DNA from: Intrasporangium oryzae NRRL B-24470 | GTDB taxonomy: Bacteria; Actinomycetota; Actinomycetes; Actinomycetales; Dermatophilaceae | Length of the DNA: 38,239 bases | Direction of reading: 5' to 3' | Assembly: GCF_000576595.1 (NCBI RefSeq) | Contig: NZ_AWSA01000040.1 | Span: 1 to 38,239 of the forward strand | Shown here: positions 1 to 7,560 of the stretch, piece after piece | Layout of the letters: every line of letters begins with the position of its first letter | Position numbering within the stretch: position 1 is the first letter of the stretch | The notes under the pieces: generated by a model | Seen by the model: the letters and a program-made list of their open reading frames with translations, nothing else | Told to the model about the DNA's origin: nothing | The model's database searches: none | Translations under genes and position numbers: made by a program

Positions 1-204
1 CGTCGCGCCCGCAACCGCCGCCGCACGCGCGGTGGGGGCGCGGCCGCCGCCGGTGCCGCCGCGACCGACTCGACGACCACCTCGGACCTGAACGGGTCAC
101 CCGAGGGCGAGTCCTCCGATAGCGCCGGGCGTCCGCGTCGTCGGCGCCGCAGGGGCGGATCGGAGCGTGGCGAGTCCGCGACCGCCGCCGCGAGCGCCGA
201 GTGA
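1..204 (+). CDS. C-terminal tail of an unidentified protein (partial)
   Basis: Frame 1 is open from the window edge to a TGA at 202-204, giving 67 residues of the end of a protein. The visible part is low complexity: an Arg-rich patch with RRRTRGG, an Ala/Gly stretch, an acidic Ser/Thr stretch and a second patch with RPRRRRRRGG. Arg/Gly-rich basic tails like this are common at the ends of actinobacterial DEAD-box RNA helicases and RNase E/G proteins, where they bind RNA. No catalytic domain is inside the window, so that assignment is only a guess. A strong hairpin follows 16 nt after the stop, as expected for the end of a transcription unit. Confidence 0.55.
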   Translation, partial: RRARNRRRTRGGGAAAAGAAATDSTTTSDLNGSPEGESSDSAGRPRRRRRRGGSERGESATAAASAE

Positions 205-219
205 GCTGAGCTCCAACCA

Positions 220-255
220 ACGAGTGGCCACGTCCGTCCGGACGTGGCCACTCGT
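220..255 (+). terminator. 16-bp perfect hairpin, likely terminator
   Basis: Perfect inverted repeat: arms 220-235 and 240-255 with a 4-nt loop, located just after the stop of the partial upstream gene. There is no T-tract, as is usual for high-GC actinobacterial terminators. Confidence 0.7.
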
Positions 256-387
256 GTGTCACCACCCGAATGCCGGTGAGCCGGCCAGGAAACCGGCACG
301 CCTCCGCAGCGCCGGGGAGCCTCGGCCGCGGGACGATGCGGCACGGACAGCGGGTCCTGGCCCAACGGCATACCCTCATCTGGCTGT

Positions 388-411
388 GATCTGCCCGAAT
401 TCGGGCAGATC
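388..411. promoter_or_regulatory. 24-bp perfect palindrome, candidate operator
   Basis: The 24 bases are identical to their own reverse complement; the centre is CCGAATTCGG. It lies 38 nt before the chosen start of the small gene at 449. It sits just downstream of a possible -10 box TACCCT (371-376), where a repressor dimer could block a transcript into the small gene and glmS. The length of the perfect dyad makes chance unlikely; the binding protein is unknown. Confidence 0.5.
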
Positions 412-448
412 CTTGGCATTCGGGCGACTCATCGTCCACTCTGGGCGA

Positions 449-709
449 GTGCTTGATCCGGAACTCGTCGCTCGCGTCGCAGGCTCGACCGGCCTCACGG
501 AGCGGGAGGCCGCCAGGGTCATCGGGGACGTGCTCGCTCACTACGACGAGCCGCTCGAGGACTTCGTGCGGCGCCGCCATGCCAGCCTCCAGCTGCACGG
601 CGCCCGCAACGACGAGATCTTCCGGACCATCCGCGGCGAGCTCGGCACCCGGCTCGTCGCCGCCCCGAACCTGACCGAGCGGCAGCTGCGCCGCATCATC
701 TACGGCTGA
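449..709 (+). CDS. Conserved small hypothetical protein, 86 aa
   Basis: From a GTG at 449 the product starts MLDPELVARVAGSTGLTERE and ends in ERQLRRIIYG. It is predicted all-helical, charged and soluble, with no signal peptide or membrane segment. I recall similar short actinobacterial proteins ending in RQLRRIVYG-like motifs, but no function is known to me. The start is uncertain: an in-frame GTG at 386 lies inside the palindrome region and would add 21 residues. glmS begins 36 nt downstream on the same strand, so the two may be co-transcribed under the palindrome at 388-411. Confidence 0.6.
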   Translation: MLDPELVARVAGSTGLTEREAARVIGDVLAHYDEPLEDFVRRRHASLQLHGARNDEIFRTIRGELGTRLVAAPNLTERQLRRIIYG

Positions 710-745
710 CATCGCCCTTCGCCCGGGCGGTACGAGAGGACCACC

Positions 746-2566
746 ATGTGCGGAATCGTCGGATACGTCGGGCGCCAGCCCGCCGCCCCCATCCTCATCG
801 AGGGGCTCACGCGCCTCGAGTACCGCGGCTACGACTCGGCTGGCATCAGCGTGCTCGGCCCGTCCGGCCAGACGGTCGTGCGCCGCGTCGGGCGCGTCCG
901 CGAGCTCGAGGCCGCCCTGCCGAAGCGCCTGTCGGGCACGGTCGGCATCGGCCACACGCGCTGGGCCACCCACGGACCCGCGACGGAGGCCAACGCCCAC
1001 CCTCACTCGAGCGAGGACGGGCGCGTTAGCGTCGTGCACAACGGGATCATCGACAACGCGAACGCCCTCCGCGAGCGCCTGACGCGCGAGGGGGTGACCT
1101 TCACCTCCGACACCGACACCGAGGTCCTCGCGCACCTCGTCGCCCGCTCGGCCGCCGACACCCTCGAGAAGCGGGTCCTCGACGCGCTCGAGCACGTCGT
1201 GGGCACGTATGCCGTCGCCGTCCTCGACGTGGAGGTGCCCGACCGCGTCGTCGTCGCCCGCAACGGCTCACCGCTCATCATCGGCGTCGGCGAGCGGGAG
1301 ATGTTCGTCGCGTCGGACGTGTCGGCCCTGGTCCGGCACACCTCGTCGGTGATCCACCTCGAGGACGGCGAGCTCGCCTCGGTGACCGCTCGCGACTACC
1401 GGACCTTCACCCGCGAGAGCGACGACACGGGCCGGGTCCCGACCGAGATCGAGGTGTCCGAGGACGACGTCGAGATCGGCGGCCACGGGCACTACATGGC
1501 CAAGGAGATCGCCGAGCAGCCCGAGACCGTGGCCCGGATGCTCCGCGGGCGGCTCGACACCCGCTTCGGGACGGCCCGCCTCGACGGGCTCAACCTCTCG
1601 CCGCGCGAGCTGCGCGCCTTCAAGCGCGTCACGATCCTCGGCTGCGGTTCGGCCTACTACGTCGGCGAGCTCGGTGCGCTCATGATCGAGGAGCTGGCCC
1701 GCATCCCCGCTCACGCGGAGGCCGCGTCGGAGTTCCGCTACCGCAACCCCATCATCGAGCCGGACACGCTCTACGTCGCCGTGAGCCAGTCGGGAGAGAC
1801 CGCCGACACCGCCTTCGCCGTGCGGGAGATCAAGCGCAAGGGCGGCCAGGTCGTCGGCCTCGTCAACGTCGTCGGCTCGACGATCGCCCGGGAGTGCGAC
1901 GGCGGCATCTACCTCCATGCCGGCCCCGAGATCGCCGTCGCGTCGACGAAGGCCCTGACCCACATGGGCGTCGGCTTCGCCCTCCTCGCGCTCCTCCTCG
2001 GCCGCGTCCGGGACCTCTCGGTGGCCGACGGGCAGCGGATCCTCGCCGGCCTCGAACGGCTCCCGGCCGACATCGCAACGGTCCTCGCCGACGAGGAGCG
2101 GATCGCCACGCTGGCCACGGAGCTGTCCGCCGCCGAGAGCCTCTTCTTCATCGGGCGCGTCCGGGGCTTCCCCGTGGCTCGCGAGGGAGCCCAGAAGTTC
2201 AAGGAGATCTCCTACCGGCACGCCGAGGCCTACCAGACGAGCGAGCTCAAGCACGGCCCGCTCGCCCTCATCGAGGAGTCCCGCCCGACCGTCGCCGTCA
2301 TCCCGGACGACGAGCTCACCGACCGCAACCGCGCCGCGGCCGAGCAGGTCGTCGCGCGGGGCGGCCGCGTCGTCGCGGTCACGCACCCGGGCGTCGACCT
2401 GGGCGGCCTCGACGACCGGCGGATCGACGTGCCCCGCAACGAGATCGAGCTCGACCCGATCCTGCTCATGATCCCGATGCAGCTCCTCGCGTATCACGCT
2501 GCGGGCGCCCTCGGGCTCGACATCGACAAGCCCCGTAACCTGGCCAAGTCGGTCACCGTCGAGTGA
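746..2566 (+). CDS. glmS: Glutamine--fructose-6-phosphate aminotransferase (isomerizing)
   Basis: GlmS makes glucosamine-6-phosphate from fructose-6-phosphate and glutamine, the first step towards UDP-GlcNAc and peptidoglycan; in actinobacteria it also feeds mycothiol. The 606-residue product has the usual full length. The N-terminus MCGIVGYVG supplies the catalytic Cys that follows Met1 in the class II glutaminase domain (about 1-235), with GHTRWATHG and the VHNGIIDN motif. Two SIS sugar-isomerase domains follow, containing SQSGETADT and ELKHGPLAL. The C-terminus KPRNLAKSVTVE carries the conserved Lys. The start ATG is preceded by GAGAGGA at good spacing and cannot be shifted because Cys must follow it. 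No glmS ribozyme is apparent upstream. Confidence 0.97.
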   Translation: MCGIVGYVGRQPAAPILIEGLTRLEYRGYDSAGISVLGPSGQTVVRRVGRVRELEAALPKRLSGTVGIGHTRWATHGPATEANAHPHSSEDGRVSVVHNGIIDNANALRERLTREGVTFTSDTDTEVLAHLVARSAADTLEKRVLDALEHVVGTYAVAVLDVEVPDRVVVARNGSPLIIGVGEREMFVASDVSALVRHTSSVIHLEDGELASVTARDYRTFTRESDDTGRVPTEIEVSEDDVEIGGHGHYMAKEIAEQPETVARMLRGRLDTRFGTARLDGLNLSPRELRAFKRVTILGCGSAYYVGELGALMIEELARIPAHAEAASEFRYRNPIIEPDTLYVAVSQSGETADTAFAVREIKRKGGQVVGLVNVVGSTIARECDGGIYLHAGPEIAVASTKALTHMGVGFALLALLLGRVRDLSVADGQRILAGLERLPADIATVLADEERIATLATELSAAESLFFIGRVRGFPVAREGAQKFKEISYRHAEAYQTSELKHGPLALIEESRPTVAVIPDDELTDRNRAAAEQVVARGGRVVAVTHPGVDLGGLDDRRIDVPRNEIELDPILLMIPMQLLAYHAAGALGLDIDKPRNLAKSVTVE

Positions 2567-2576
2567 GGGGTCAGCA

Positions 2577-3137
2577 ATGAAGGTTCACGAGGCCATCGAC
2601 GGACGGCTGCGCACGTTCATCGAGAAGCAGCACGTCTTCTTCGTCGCGACGGCCCCCCTCGCCGCCGACGGCCACGTCAACCTCTCTCCCAAGGGCCTGG
2701 GCGGCACGTTCGCGGTCCTCGACGAGCACACCGTGGCCTACCTCGACCTCACGGGGAGCGGCGCGGAGACCGTCGCCCACCTGCGGGAGAACGGCCGGGT
2801 CACCCTGCTGTTCTGCGCCTTCGAGGGGCCGCCCAACATCGTCCGGCTCCACGGCACCGGCCGCTACCTCACCCCGGCCGACACCGAGTTCGCCTCGCAC
2901 GTGGGCCGGTTCGACAACCACCCCGGCATCCGGGGCATCGTCGTCGTCGACGTGGCGCGGGTCTCTGACTCGTGCGGGTATGCCGTGCCGCTCATGACCT
3001 ACGAGGGTGACCGCGACCTGCTCACCTCGTGGGCCGACAACCGTGGCCCCGACGGCATCGCCACCTACCAGCGCACGCGCAACGCCAGCTCGATCGACGG
3101 GCTCCCCGCGCTCGAGGTCGGCGCGCCCCGGGACTGA
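2577..3137 (+). CDS. Pyridoxamine 5'-phosphate oxidase-like FMN-binding protein
   Basis: This 186-residue protein resembles the pyridoxamine-phosphate-oxidase-like split-barrel family. Seen: EKQHVFFVATAPLAADGHVN near the start, then LSPKGLGGTFAVLDE, the pattern of the FMN-binding barrel, and RVTLLFCAFEGPPNIVRLHG. Members bind FMN or F420 and reduce varied substrates; the true substrate cannot be read from sequence and it need not make pyridoxal phosphate. It starts 10 nt after the glmS stop behind a GAGGGG-type ribosome-binding site, so it is probably co-transcribed with glmS, although no metabolic link is evident. The bidirectional hairpin at 3189-3220 closes the unit. Confidence 0.85.
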   Translation: MKVHEAIDGRLRTFIEKQHVFFVATAPLAADGHVNLSPKGLGGTFAVLDEHTVAYLDLTGSGAETVAHLRENGRVTLLFCAFEGPPNIVRLHGTGRYLTPADTEFASHVGRFDNHPGIRGIVVVDVARVSDSCGYAVPLMTYEGDRDLLTSWADNRGPDGIATYQRTRNASSIDGLPALEVGAPRD

Positions 3138-3188
3138 GCCCGGCGGCATACGACGCGGTGAAGGCAGGGCGCGCGTCGAAGCGCCCGC

Positions 3189-3220
3189 GCACCGGCCGAC
3201 GTCACGACGTCGGCCGGTGC
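3189..3220. terminator. 15-bp hairpin between convergent genes
   Basis: Arms 3189-3203 and 3206-3220 are perfectly complementary. The repeat lies between the 3' ends of the plus-strand PNPOx-like gene and the minus-strand alcohol dehydrogenase, so it can serve both directions. No T-tract. Confidence 0.7.
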
Positions 3221-3240
3221 GGATCCGAGCGGGGTCGGCC

Positions 3241-4290
3241 TCAGCCGGCGGCGATCGTCGAGGTGTCGATGACGAACCGGTAGCGCACATCCCCGGCGAC
3301 GACCCGGTCGTACGCCGCGTCGACCTCGTCGGCCGAGATCGTCTCGACCGTCGCACCGATGCCGTGCTCGGCGCAGAAGTCGAGCATCTCCTGGGTCGCG
3401 GGGATGCCGCCGATGGTGGAGCCGGCGACGACGCGGCTGCCGCCGACGACGGCCCCCGGCGAGAACTCGTAGCGTCCCGTCGGGAGGCCGACGTTGGCCA
3501 TCACCCCGAGCGGCCTGAGCGTGGCGATGTAGGCCTGCATCGGCAGGTCGGCGCTCACGGTGTTGATGATGAGGTCGAAGCTGCTCCGCAGGCCACGCAG
3601 GACGGCGGGGTCCGCGGTCGCGTGGTAGCTCGTCGCGCCGAGGGCGAGGGCGTCCTCCCTCTTGGCTTCGCTGCGGCTGAGGACGCTGACCTCGGCGCCC
3701 AGGGCCACCGCGAGCTTGACGGCCATGTGGCCGAGACCGCCGAGGCCGACGACCGCCACCTTCTTGCCCGGTCCGGCGCCCCACCGCTTGAGCGGCGACC
3801 AGACGGTGATGCCCGCGCAGAGGAGCGGCGCGGCGACGTCGAGCTCGATCCCGTCGGGGATGGCGACCGCGAAGCGCTCCGACACGACGACCTGCCGGGC
3901 GTAGCCGCCCTTCGTCGGGTCGCCGTCGTAGCCGCGGCCGTTGTACGTCATGACGGCGCCCTTGGTACAGAACTGCTCCTCGCCGTCCTTGCAGAACTCA
4001 CACTCACCGCACGAGTCGACCATGCAGCCGACGCCGACGCGGTCCCCGACCTTGTACTTCGTCACCCCGTCGCCGACGGCCGACACGACGCCCGCGATCT
4101 CGTGCCCCGGCACCATGGGGAAGAGGGCCTGGCCCCACTCCTCGCGGACCTGGTGGATGTCGCTGTGGCAGATCCCGGCATACGCGATGTCGATGAGGAC
4201 GTCGTCGTCGCGCAGGTCTCGGTGCTCGATGGTCTGGGCCTCGAAGGGTGCTCCGGCGCTCGGGGCGACGAGGGCTGGCGTGGCGATCAT
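3241..4290 (-). CDS. Zinc-dependent alcohol dehydrogenase, YahK/cinnamyl-alcohol type
   Basis: A 349-residue medium-chain dehydrogenase/reductase that interconverts alcohols and aldehydes, most likely with NADP(H). Seen in order: catalytic zinc site ICHSDIHQ near residue 41; PGHEIAGVV; the catalytic-cysteine region GVGCMVDSCGECEFC containing the structural-zinc cysteines; GRGYDGDPTKGGYA; and the Rossmann motif VVGLGGLGHMAVKLA. This pattern matches E. coli YahK and bacterial cinnamyl alcohol dehydrogenases, which act on broad aldehydes. The ATG start at 4290 has AAGGAG at ideal spacing. It lies 152 nt downstream of the parA-like gene in the same direction, with a short tandem repeat between, so it probably has its own promoter. 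A GTATGCCG copy in the gene encodes Tyr-Ala. Confidence 0.93.
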   Translation of the reverse strand: MIATPALVAPSAGAPFEAQTIEHRDLRDDDVLIDIAYAGICHSDIHQVREEWGQALFPMVPGHEIAGVVSAVGDGVTKYKVGDRVGVGCMVDSCGECEFCKDGEEQFCTKGAVMTYNGRGYDGDPTKGGYARQVVVSERFAVAIPDGIELDVAAPLLCAGITVWSPLKRWGAGPGKKVAVVGLGGLGHMAVKLAVALGAEVSVLSRSEAKREDALALGATSYHATADPAVLRGLRSSFDLIINTVSADLPMQAYIATLRPLGVMANVGLPTGRYEFSPGAVVGGSRVVAGSTIGGIPATQEMLDFCAEHGIGATVETISADEVDAAYDRVVAGDVRYRFVIDTSTIAAG

Positions 4291-4386
4291 GGGGTCTCCT
4301 TCGTAGGGGAACGGGTCGGCGACGCTCTCAGGTCCTACACCGCTCGGCGCCCGTTCATTCCCGGACGCGGCGGCGCGACGCCCACC

Positions 4387-4425
4387 GTGCGGATGGGGTG
4401 CGGATGGGTGCGGATGGGGTGCGGA
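4387..4425. repeat. Short tandem repeat, GTGCGGATGGG units
   Basis: Three near-identical 10-11 bp units (4387-4397, 4398-4407, 4408-4418) plus a partial fourth lie between the parA-like and adh genes. Copy-number slippage is possible. No function is evident. Confidence 0.7.
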
Positions 4426-4442
4426 CGCGTGCGCGTCACACC

Positions 4443-5225
4443 TCAGAGGCGGTCGAGCAGGAGCGTGGCGATCTCGCGGTAGGCCCGTGCGCCCTTGGAC
4501 GAGCTCGCCGTCGACAGGACGGAGCGCCCGACAGCGGGCGCCTCCGCGAAGCGGACCGTCTTGGGGATCGGGGGCATGAGGACGGGCAGGTCGTAGCGCT
4601 CCCCCACGTCGGCGAGCACCTCGCGGGAGTGGTTGCTCCGCCCGTCGTAGAGCGTGGGGAGGATGCCCCAGACCTCGAGGTCCGGGTTGAGGATCCTCTG
4701 GACGTCGGCGACGGTGTCGAGCAGCTGGCCGACTCCGCGGTGGCTGAGCATCTCGCAGGGCATCGGGATGATGAGGCCGTCGGCCGCGGTGAGCGCGTTG
4801 AGCGTCAGCACGCCGAGGCTGGGTGAGCAGTCGAGCAGGACGACGTCGTATGCCGCCGCGCCGGCTTCGAGGGCCGAGCGCAGCACGTACTCGCGGCCCG
4901 GACGGACGAGGAGCAAGGCCTCGGCCCCCGCCAGGTCGATGGTCGAGGGCACGAGGTCGAGGTCCTCGTCGCAGCCGATGACGACGTCGCCGAGGTCGGT
5001 CCCGCCCGTCAGGACGTCATGGATCGACTTCTCGACCGTGTCGGGGTCGACGCCGAGCGAGAAGGTGAGGCAGGCCTGCGGGTCGAGGTCGACGAGCAGG
5101 ACCCGTCGGCCCTGCTCGGCGAAGGCGGCGCCGAGACTCGCGACGGTCGTGGTCTTGGCCACGCCCCCCTTCTGGTTGGCGAGGGCGATGATCGTCGGGT
5201 CGCTCGTGCTCTTCCGGCGCGCCAT
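4443..5225 (-). CDS. Orphan ParA/Soj-family ATPase
   Basis: A 260-residue ParA-type P-loop ATPase. The deviant Walker A motif KGGVAKTTT lies at residues 19-27, followed by RRVLLVDLDPQA and Walker B VVLLDCSPSLG. These proteins use ATP-dependent dimerisation on DNA to position chromosomes, plasmids or protein complexes. No parB, centromere-like repeat or partner gene is next to it, so it is unlikely to be the main chromosomal ParA. Many actinobacteria carry such stand-alone copies. The ATG at 5225 has no Shine-Dalgarno; CAGACT lies 6 nt before it and could be a -10 of a leaderless transcript. The Ala-Ala-Tyr at the motif copy 4848 uses the rare GCA codon. Confidence 0.9.
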   Translation of the reverse strand: MARRKSTSDPTIIALANQKGGVAKTTTVASLGAAFAEQGRRVLLVDLDPQACLTFSLGVDPDTVEKSIHDVLTGGTDLGDVVIGCDEDLDLVPSTIDLAGAEALLLVRPGREYVLRSALEAGAAAYDVVLLDCSPSLGVLTLNALTAADGLIIPMPCEMLSHRGVGQLLDTVADVQRILNPDLEVWGILPTLYDGRSNHSREVLADVGERYDLPVLMPPIPKTVRFAEAPAVGRSVLSTASSSKGARAYREIATLLLDRL

Positions 5226-5251
5226 GCCGCCAGTCTGTCAGGTCGAGCCGA

Positions 5252-5887
5252 TCAGAACGCCGTGATCGAGCGAGGCGCCCGCTCTGCCCGGGTCAGGGCC
5301 GACACGACAGCCCCCTGGCCGTGCCGGACCACCGCGAGCCGGGTGAGCAGGCCGAGCACCGGGTCGAGCACCTCCCGGGGCAGTCGGGGCGCCTCGAAGC
5401 CGACGCTGGCGGCGACGTCCTCGCCGTGGACGACGATCTCCATCATCCGGCCGGTGAGGAAGTCGTCTCGGCGGAGCGCCCAGCCGGCCCACGGGATGAG
5501 CACCGCGCGGTCCTCCGGCTGCGCCCCGAGCGCCTCGGGCAGGGCGTCACGCGCGGCGACGACCCGCCCCAGGATCTCGTCGCGTCCGAGCCCGGCCCGT
5601 TCGTCGCCAACGGCACGGATCGACACGTTGACCTCGTCGTCGAGCCCGGCGGTGACCCACGCGGACCTCGCGTAGTGCTCCTCGAGCGGGATCGCCTCGG
5701 GCCACGGCTCGGCCCGCAGGAGGGTCAACGCCGTCTCGGGCTGACCCGCGAGGTGCGCGACGAGTCCCCCGACGGACCACTCCGCGAGGGCGCTCGGGCG
5801 GTCCCAGGCGGCCGCGACGTCGTCACGCCCGACGATGGCAATGACGTGGTCGGTCGCGGCCTCGAACGCCGGTCTCAGGTCGGTCAT
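5252..5887 (-). CDS. DinB/maleylpyruvate isomerase (MDMPI)-family protein
   Basis: The 211-residue product has the TIGR03083-like N-terminal pattern: RPSALAEWSVGGLVAHLAGQ, where Trp and the His of HLAG belong to the family metal/thiol site. A second half includes PWAGWALRRDDFLTGRMMEI and VVHGEDVAAS, providing two more likely metal-ligand His residues. Family members are DinB four-helix bundles, several being mycothiol-dependent transferases or isomerases. The actual reaction here is unknown. It ends 26 nt before the parA-like gene in the same direction and may be co-transcribed with it. The ATG has AGAGGA about 8 nt upstream. Confidence 0.82.
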   Translation of the reverse strand: MTDLRPAFEAATDHVIAIVGRDDVAAAWDRPSALAEWSVGGLVAHLAGQPETALTLLRAEPWPEAIPLEEHYARSAWVTAGLDDEVNVSIRAVGDERAGLGRDEILGRVVAARDALPEALGAQPEDRAVLIPWAGWALRRDDFLTGRMMEIVVHGEDVAASVGFEAPRLPREVLDPVLGLLTRLAVVRHGQGAVVSALTRAERAPRSITAF

Positions 5888-5984
5888 GGTCTGGGTCCTC
5901 TCAGTCGGTGTCGGTCCGAGCTCGCCATTCGTGCCCGAACACGCTGCTGGTCACCGAACGCGCCGGTGCACCACGGTGCTCGAG

Positions 5985-6003
5985 ACCGAACGACTCGTTC
6001 GGT
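5985..6003 (-). terminator. Hairpin downstream of the RecB-like nuclease gene
   Basis: Inverted repeat ACCGAACGA / TCGTTCGGT around a single C, effectively a 7-bp stem with a 5-nt loop. It lies 11 nt past the stop of the minus-strand gene ending at 6015. Terminator by position; modest stem. Confidence 0.45.
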
Positions 6004-6014
6004 GTGGTGAGGGA

Positions 6015-6848
6015 TCAGGAGGCATCCCGGGTCTCGTACGCGGTGGGTTCGAGGCCCTCCCAGTCGGACTTCTCGGGACCCATCGCCTGGCCCTCGGGGC
6101 AGTGCGCGCGGAAGTCGCACCACGTGCACAGCGAGGACGGGCGCGGCGCGAACCGGGTCGACTCGACGCCGACCTCGCTGAAGTCGGCATCGGCCCGGCG
6201 CAGGTCCGACGCGATCGACTCGGCCTCCGCCACCTTCCGCTCGAGCGACTCCGGCGTGTGCTCGTGCGCGGTCACGGTGCCGGTCGGCACGTGGTGGAGC
6301 TCGACCCGCACGCAGGGGCGGCGGAAGACGCGAGCGGTGGCAGCGGCATACAGCGCGAGGGGCAGGGAGGTGCGGGCGTCGTCGTCGGTCGGGACGGCCC
6401 GACCGGTCTTGTAGTCGACGACGACGAGCTCGCCGTCACGGTCGTCGAGGCGGTCGATGCGCCCCGAGACCGCCATGGTCGAGGTCTTGAGCGAGACGCT
6501 GCGCTCGAGCCCGACCGGTTGGCGGTCGCGATCGGTCCGGCGGAGGTAGTCGGTGACCGCCTCGCGCACGCGCATCCGCCAGGCGGCGGACTGCTCGGGG
6601 TCGCGGAAGCCGACGTCGATCCACGACGTCCGGACGAGCTCGGCCACACCCGCCGGAGTGCGCTCCGAGGCGGGCAGGTCCCAGAAGTCGCGCAGCACGT
6701 TGTGGGTCACGATGCCGACGGACGTGTGGGCGCGCTGGGGTCGAGCCTGCGGTCGCGGCCGGTCGAGGTACTGCATGCGGTAGCGCCGTGGGCAGTCGAG
6801 CCAGGCGAGCAGGCGCGACGGCGACGCGACGTAGAGCGGTGTCGGCAT
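6015..6848 (-). CDS. RecB-like PD-(D/E)XK nuclease family protein
   Basis: A Cas4/AddB-type exonuclease fold. Seen: WLDCPRRYRMQYLDRP near residue 17, the catalytic core GRIDRLDDRDGELVVVDYKT (Asp, Asp and the Lys of DYKTGR), and a C-terminal LCTWCDFRAHC. With the N-terminal Cys this gives the four cysteines that bind a 4Fe-4S cluster in this group. It is probably a DNA-processing exonuclease; the partner helicase is not in the window. I start it at the ATG at 6848 (277 aa), where family similarity begins. A GTG at 6944, one base after the marC stop, is an alternative that adds 32 residues and would couple it to marC. Neither start has a good Shine-Dalgarno. Confidence 0.85.
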   Translation of the reverse strand: MPTPLYVASPSRLLAWLDCPRRYRMQYLDRPRPQARPQRAHTSVGIVTHNVLRDFWDLPASERTPAGVAELVRTSWIDVGFRDPEQSAAWRMRVREAVTDYLRRTDRDRQPVGLERSVSLKTSTMAVSGRIDRLDDRDGELVVVDYKTGRAVPTDDDARTSLPLALYAAATARVFRRPCVRVELHHVPTGTVTAHEHTPESLERKVAEAESIASDLRRADADFSEVGVESTRFAPRPSSLCTWCDFRAHCPEGQAMGPEKSDWEGLEPTAYETRDAS

Positions 6849-6945
6849 GTCGGCGAAGGTCGCCTGCTCCGCACCCATCCGGGCCGACGCCCCGTGGACC
6901 ACCTGCGAACCCGTCTCCGACGTCGCCCCTGTCACGGGGCCCACC

Positions 6946-7560
6946 CTAGGCGGTCCCGGTGACGAAGGCCTCGACGGAGTTGGCGATCATCTGCACGGCG
7001 ATCGCCGACAGGAGCAGTCCGGCGATCCGGGTGAGGAGCATCGTCCCGCTCTCGCGCAGCACCGCCCGGACGCGGCTCGCGAAGCGCAGGGTGAGGAACA
7101 CGAGGAGCATCGCGGCGAGCAGCGCCGCCGCGACCGCGACGTACTGCCCCGCCTCGTCGGCCCGCTGGACCGCGAGCATCGTCGCGACGATGGCACCCGG
7201 GCCGGCGAGGAGCGGGGTGCCGAGCGGCACGAGCGCGACGTTGACCCCGGCGTCGGCGAGCGAGTCGGACTCCTTGCCCGTCAGCAGCTCGAGGGCGATG
7301 AGGAGGAGCAGCAGGCCGCCCGCCCCCTGGAGCGCCGCGATGGAGATGTGGAGGTAGTCGAGGATGCTCTGGCCGAAGACGGCGAAGAGCGAGATGACGA
7401 AGAGCGCCACGAGCGAGGCCCGCCCCGCTGCGACGTTGCGCTGTGCCCGGGTCAGCGACCCCGTCAGGGCGAGGAAGATCGGGACGGCACCGGGCGGGTC
7501 GAGGATGACGATGAGCGTGATGAACGTCGAGACGAAGGCCGTCGTGTCGAAGGCGCTCAC
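6946..7560 (-). CDS. MarC family integral membrane protein
   Basis: A 204-residue hydrophobic protein with six likely membrane helices in the MarC/UPF0056 arrangement, including PPGAVPIFLALTGSLT near the start and the LGTPLLAGPGAIVATMLAV repeat half. Function in the family is unproven; the old link to multiple-antibiotic resistance did not hold up. Its ATG overlaps the stop of the PHP gene by 4 nt (ATGA), so it is translationally coupled and belongs to one operon with it, with the nuclease gene immediately after. Confidence 0.92.
   Translation of the reverse strand: MSAFDTTAFVSTFITLIVILDPPGAVPIFLALTGSLTRAQRNVAAGRASLVALFVISLFAVFGQSILDYLHISIAALQGAGGLLLLLIALELLTGKESDSLADAGVNVALVPLGTPLLAGPGAIVATMLAVQRADEAGQYVAVAAALLAAMLLVFLTLRFASRVRAVLRESGTMLLTRIAGLLLSAIAVQMIANSVEAFVTGTA

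Noticed and set aside
745-2566. glmS ribozyme or riboswitch upstream of glmS
   Set aside because: Only 36 nt separate it from the preceding gene, with no structure of the known ribozyme.
5252-5887. Functional maleylpyruvate isomerase of gentisate breakdown
   Set aside because: The fold matches, but no gentisate dioxygenase or fumarylpyruvate hydrolase is adjacent; only the family was called.
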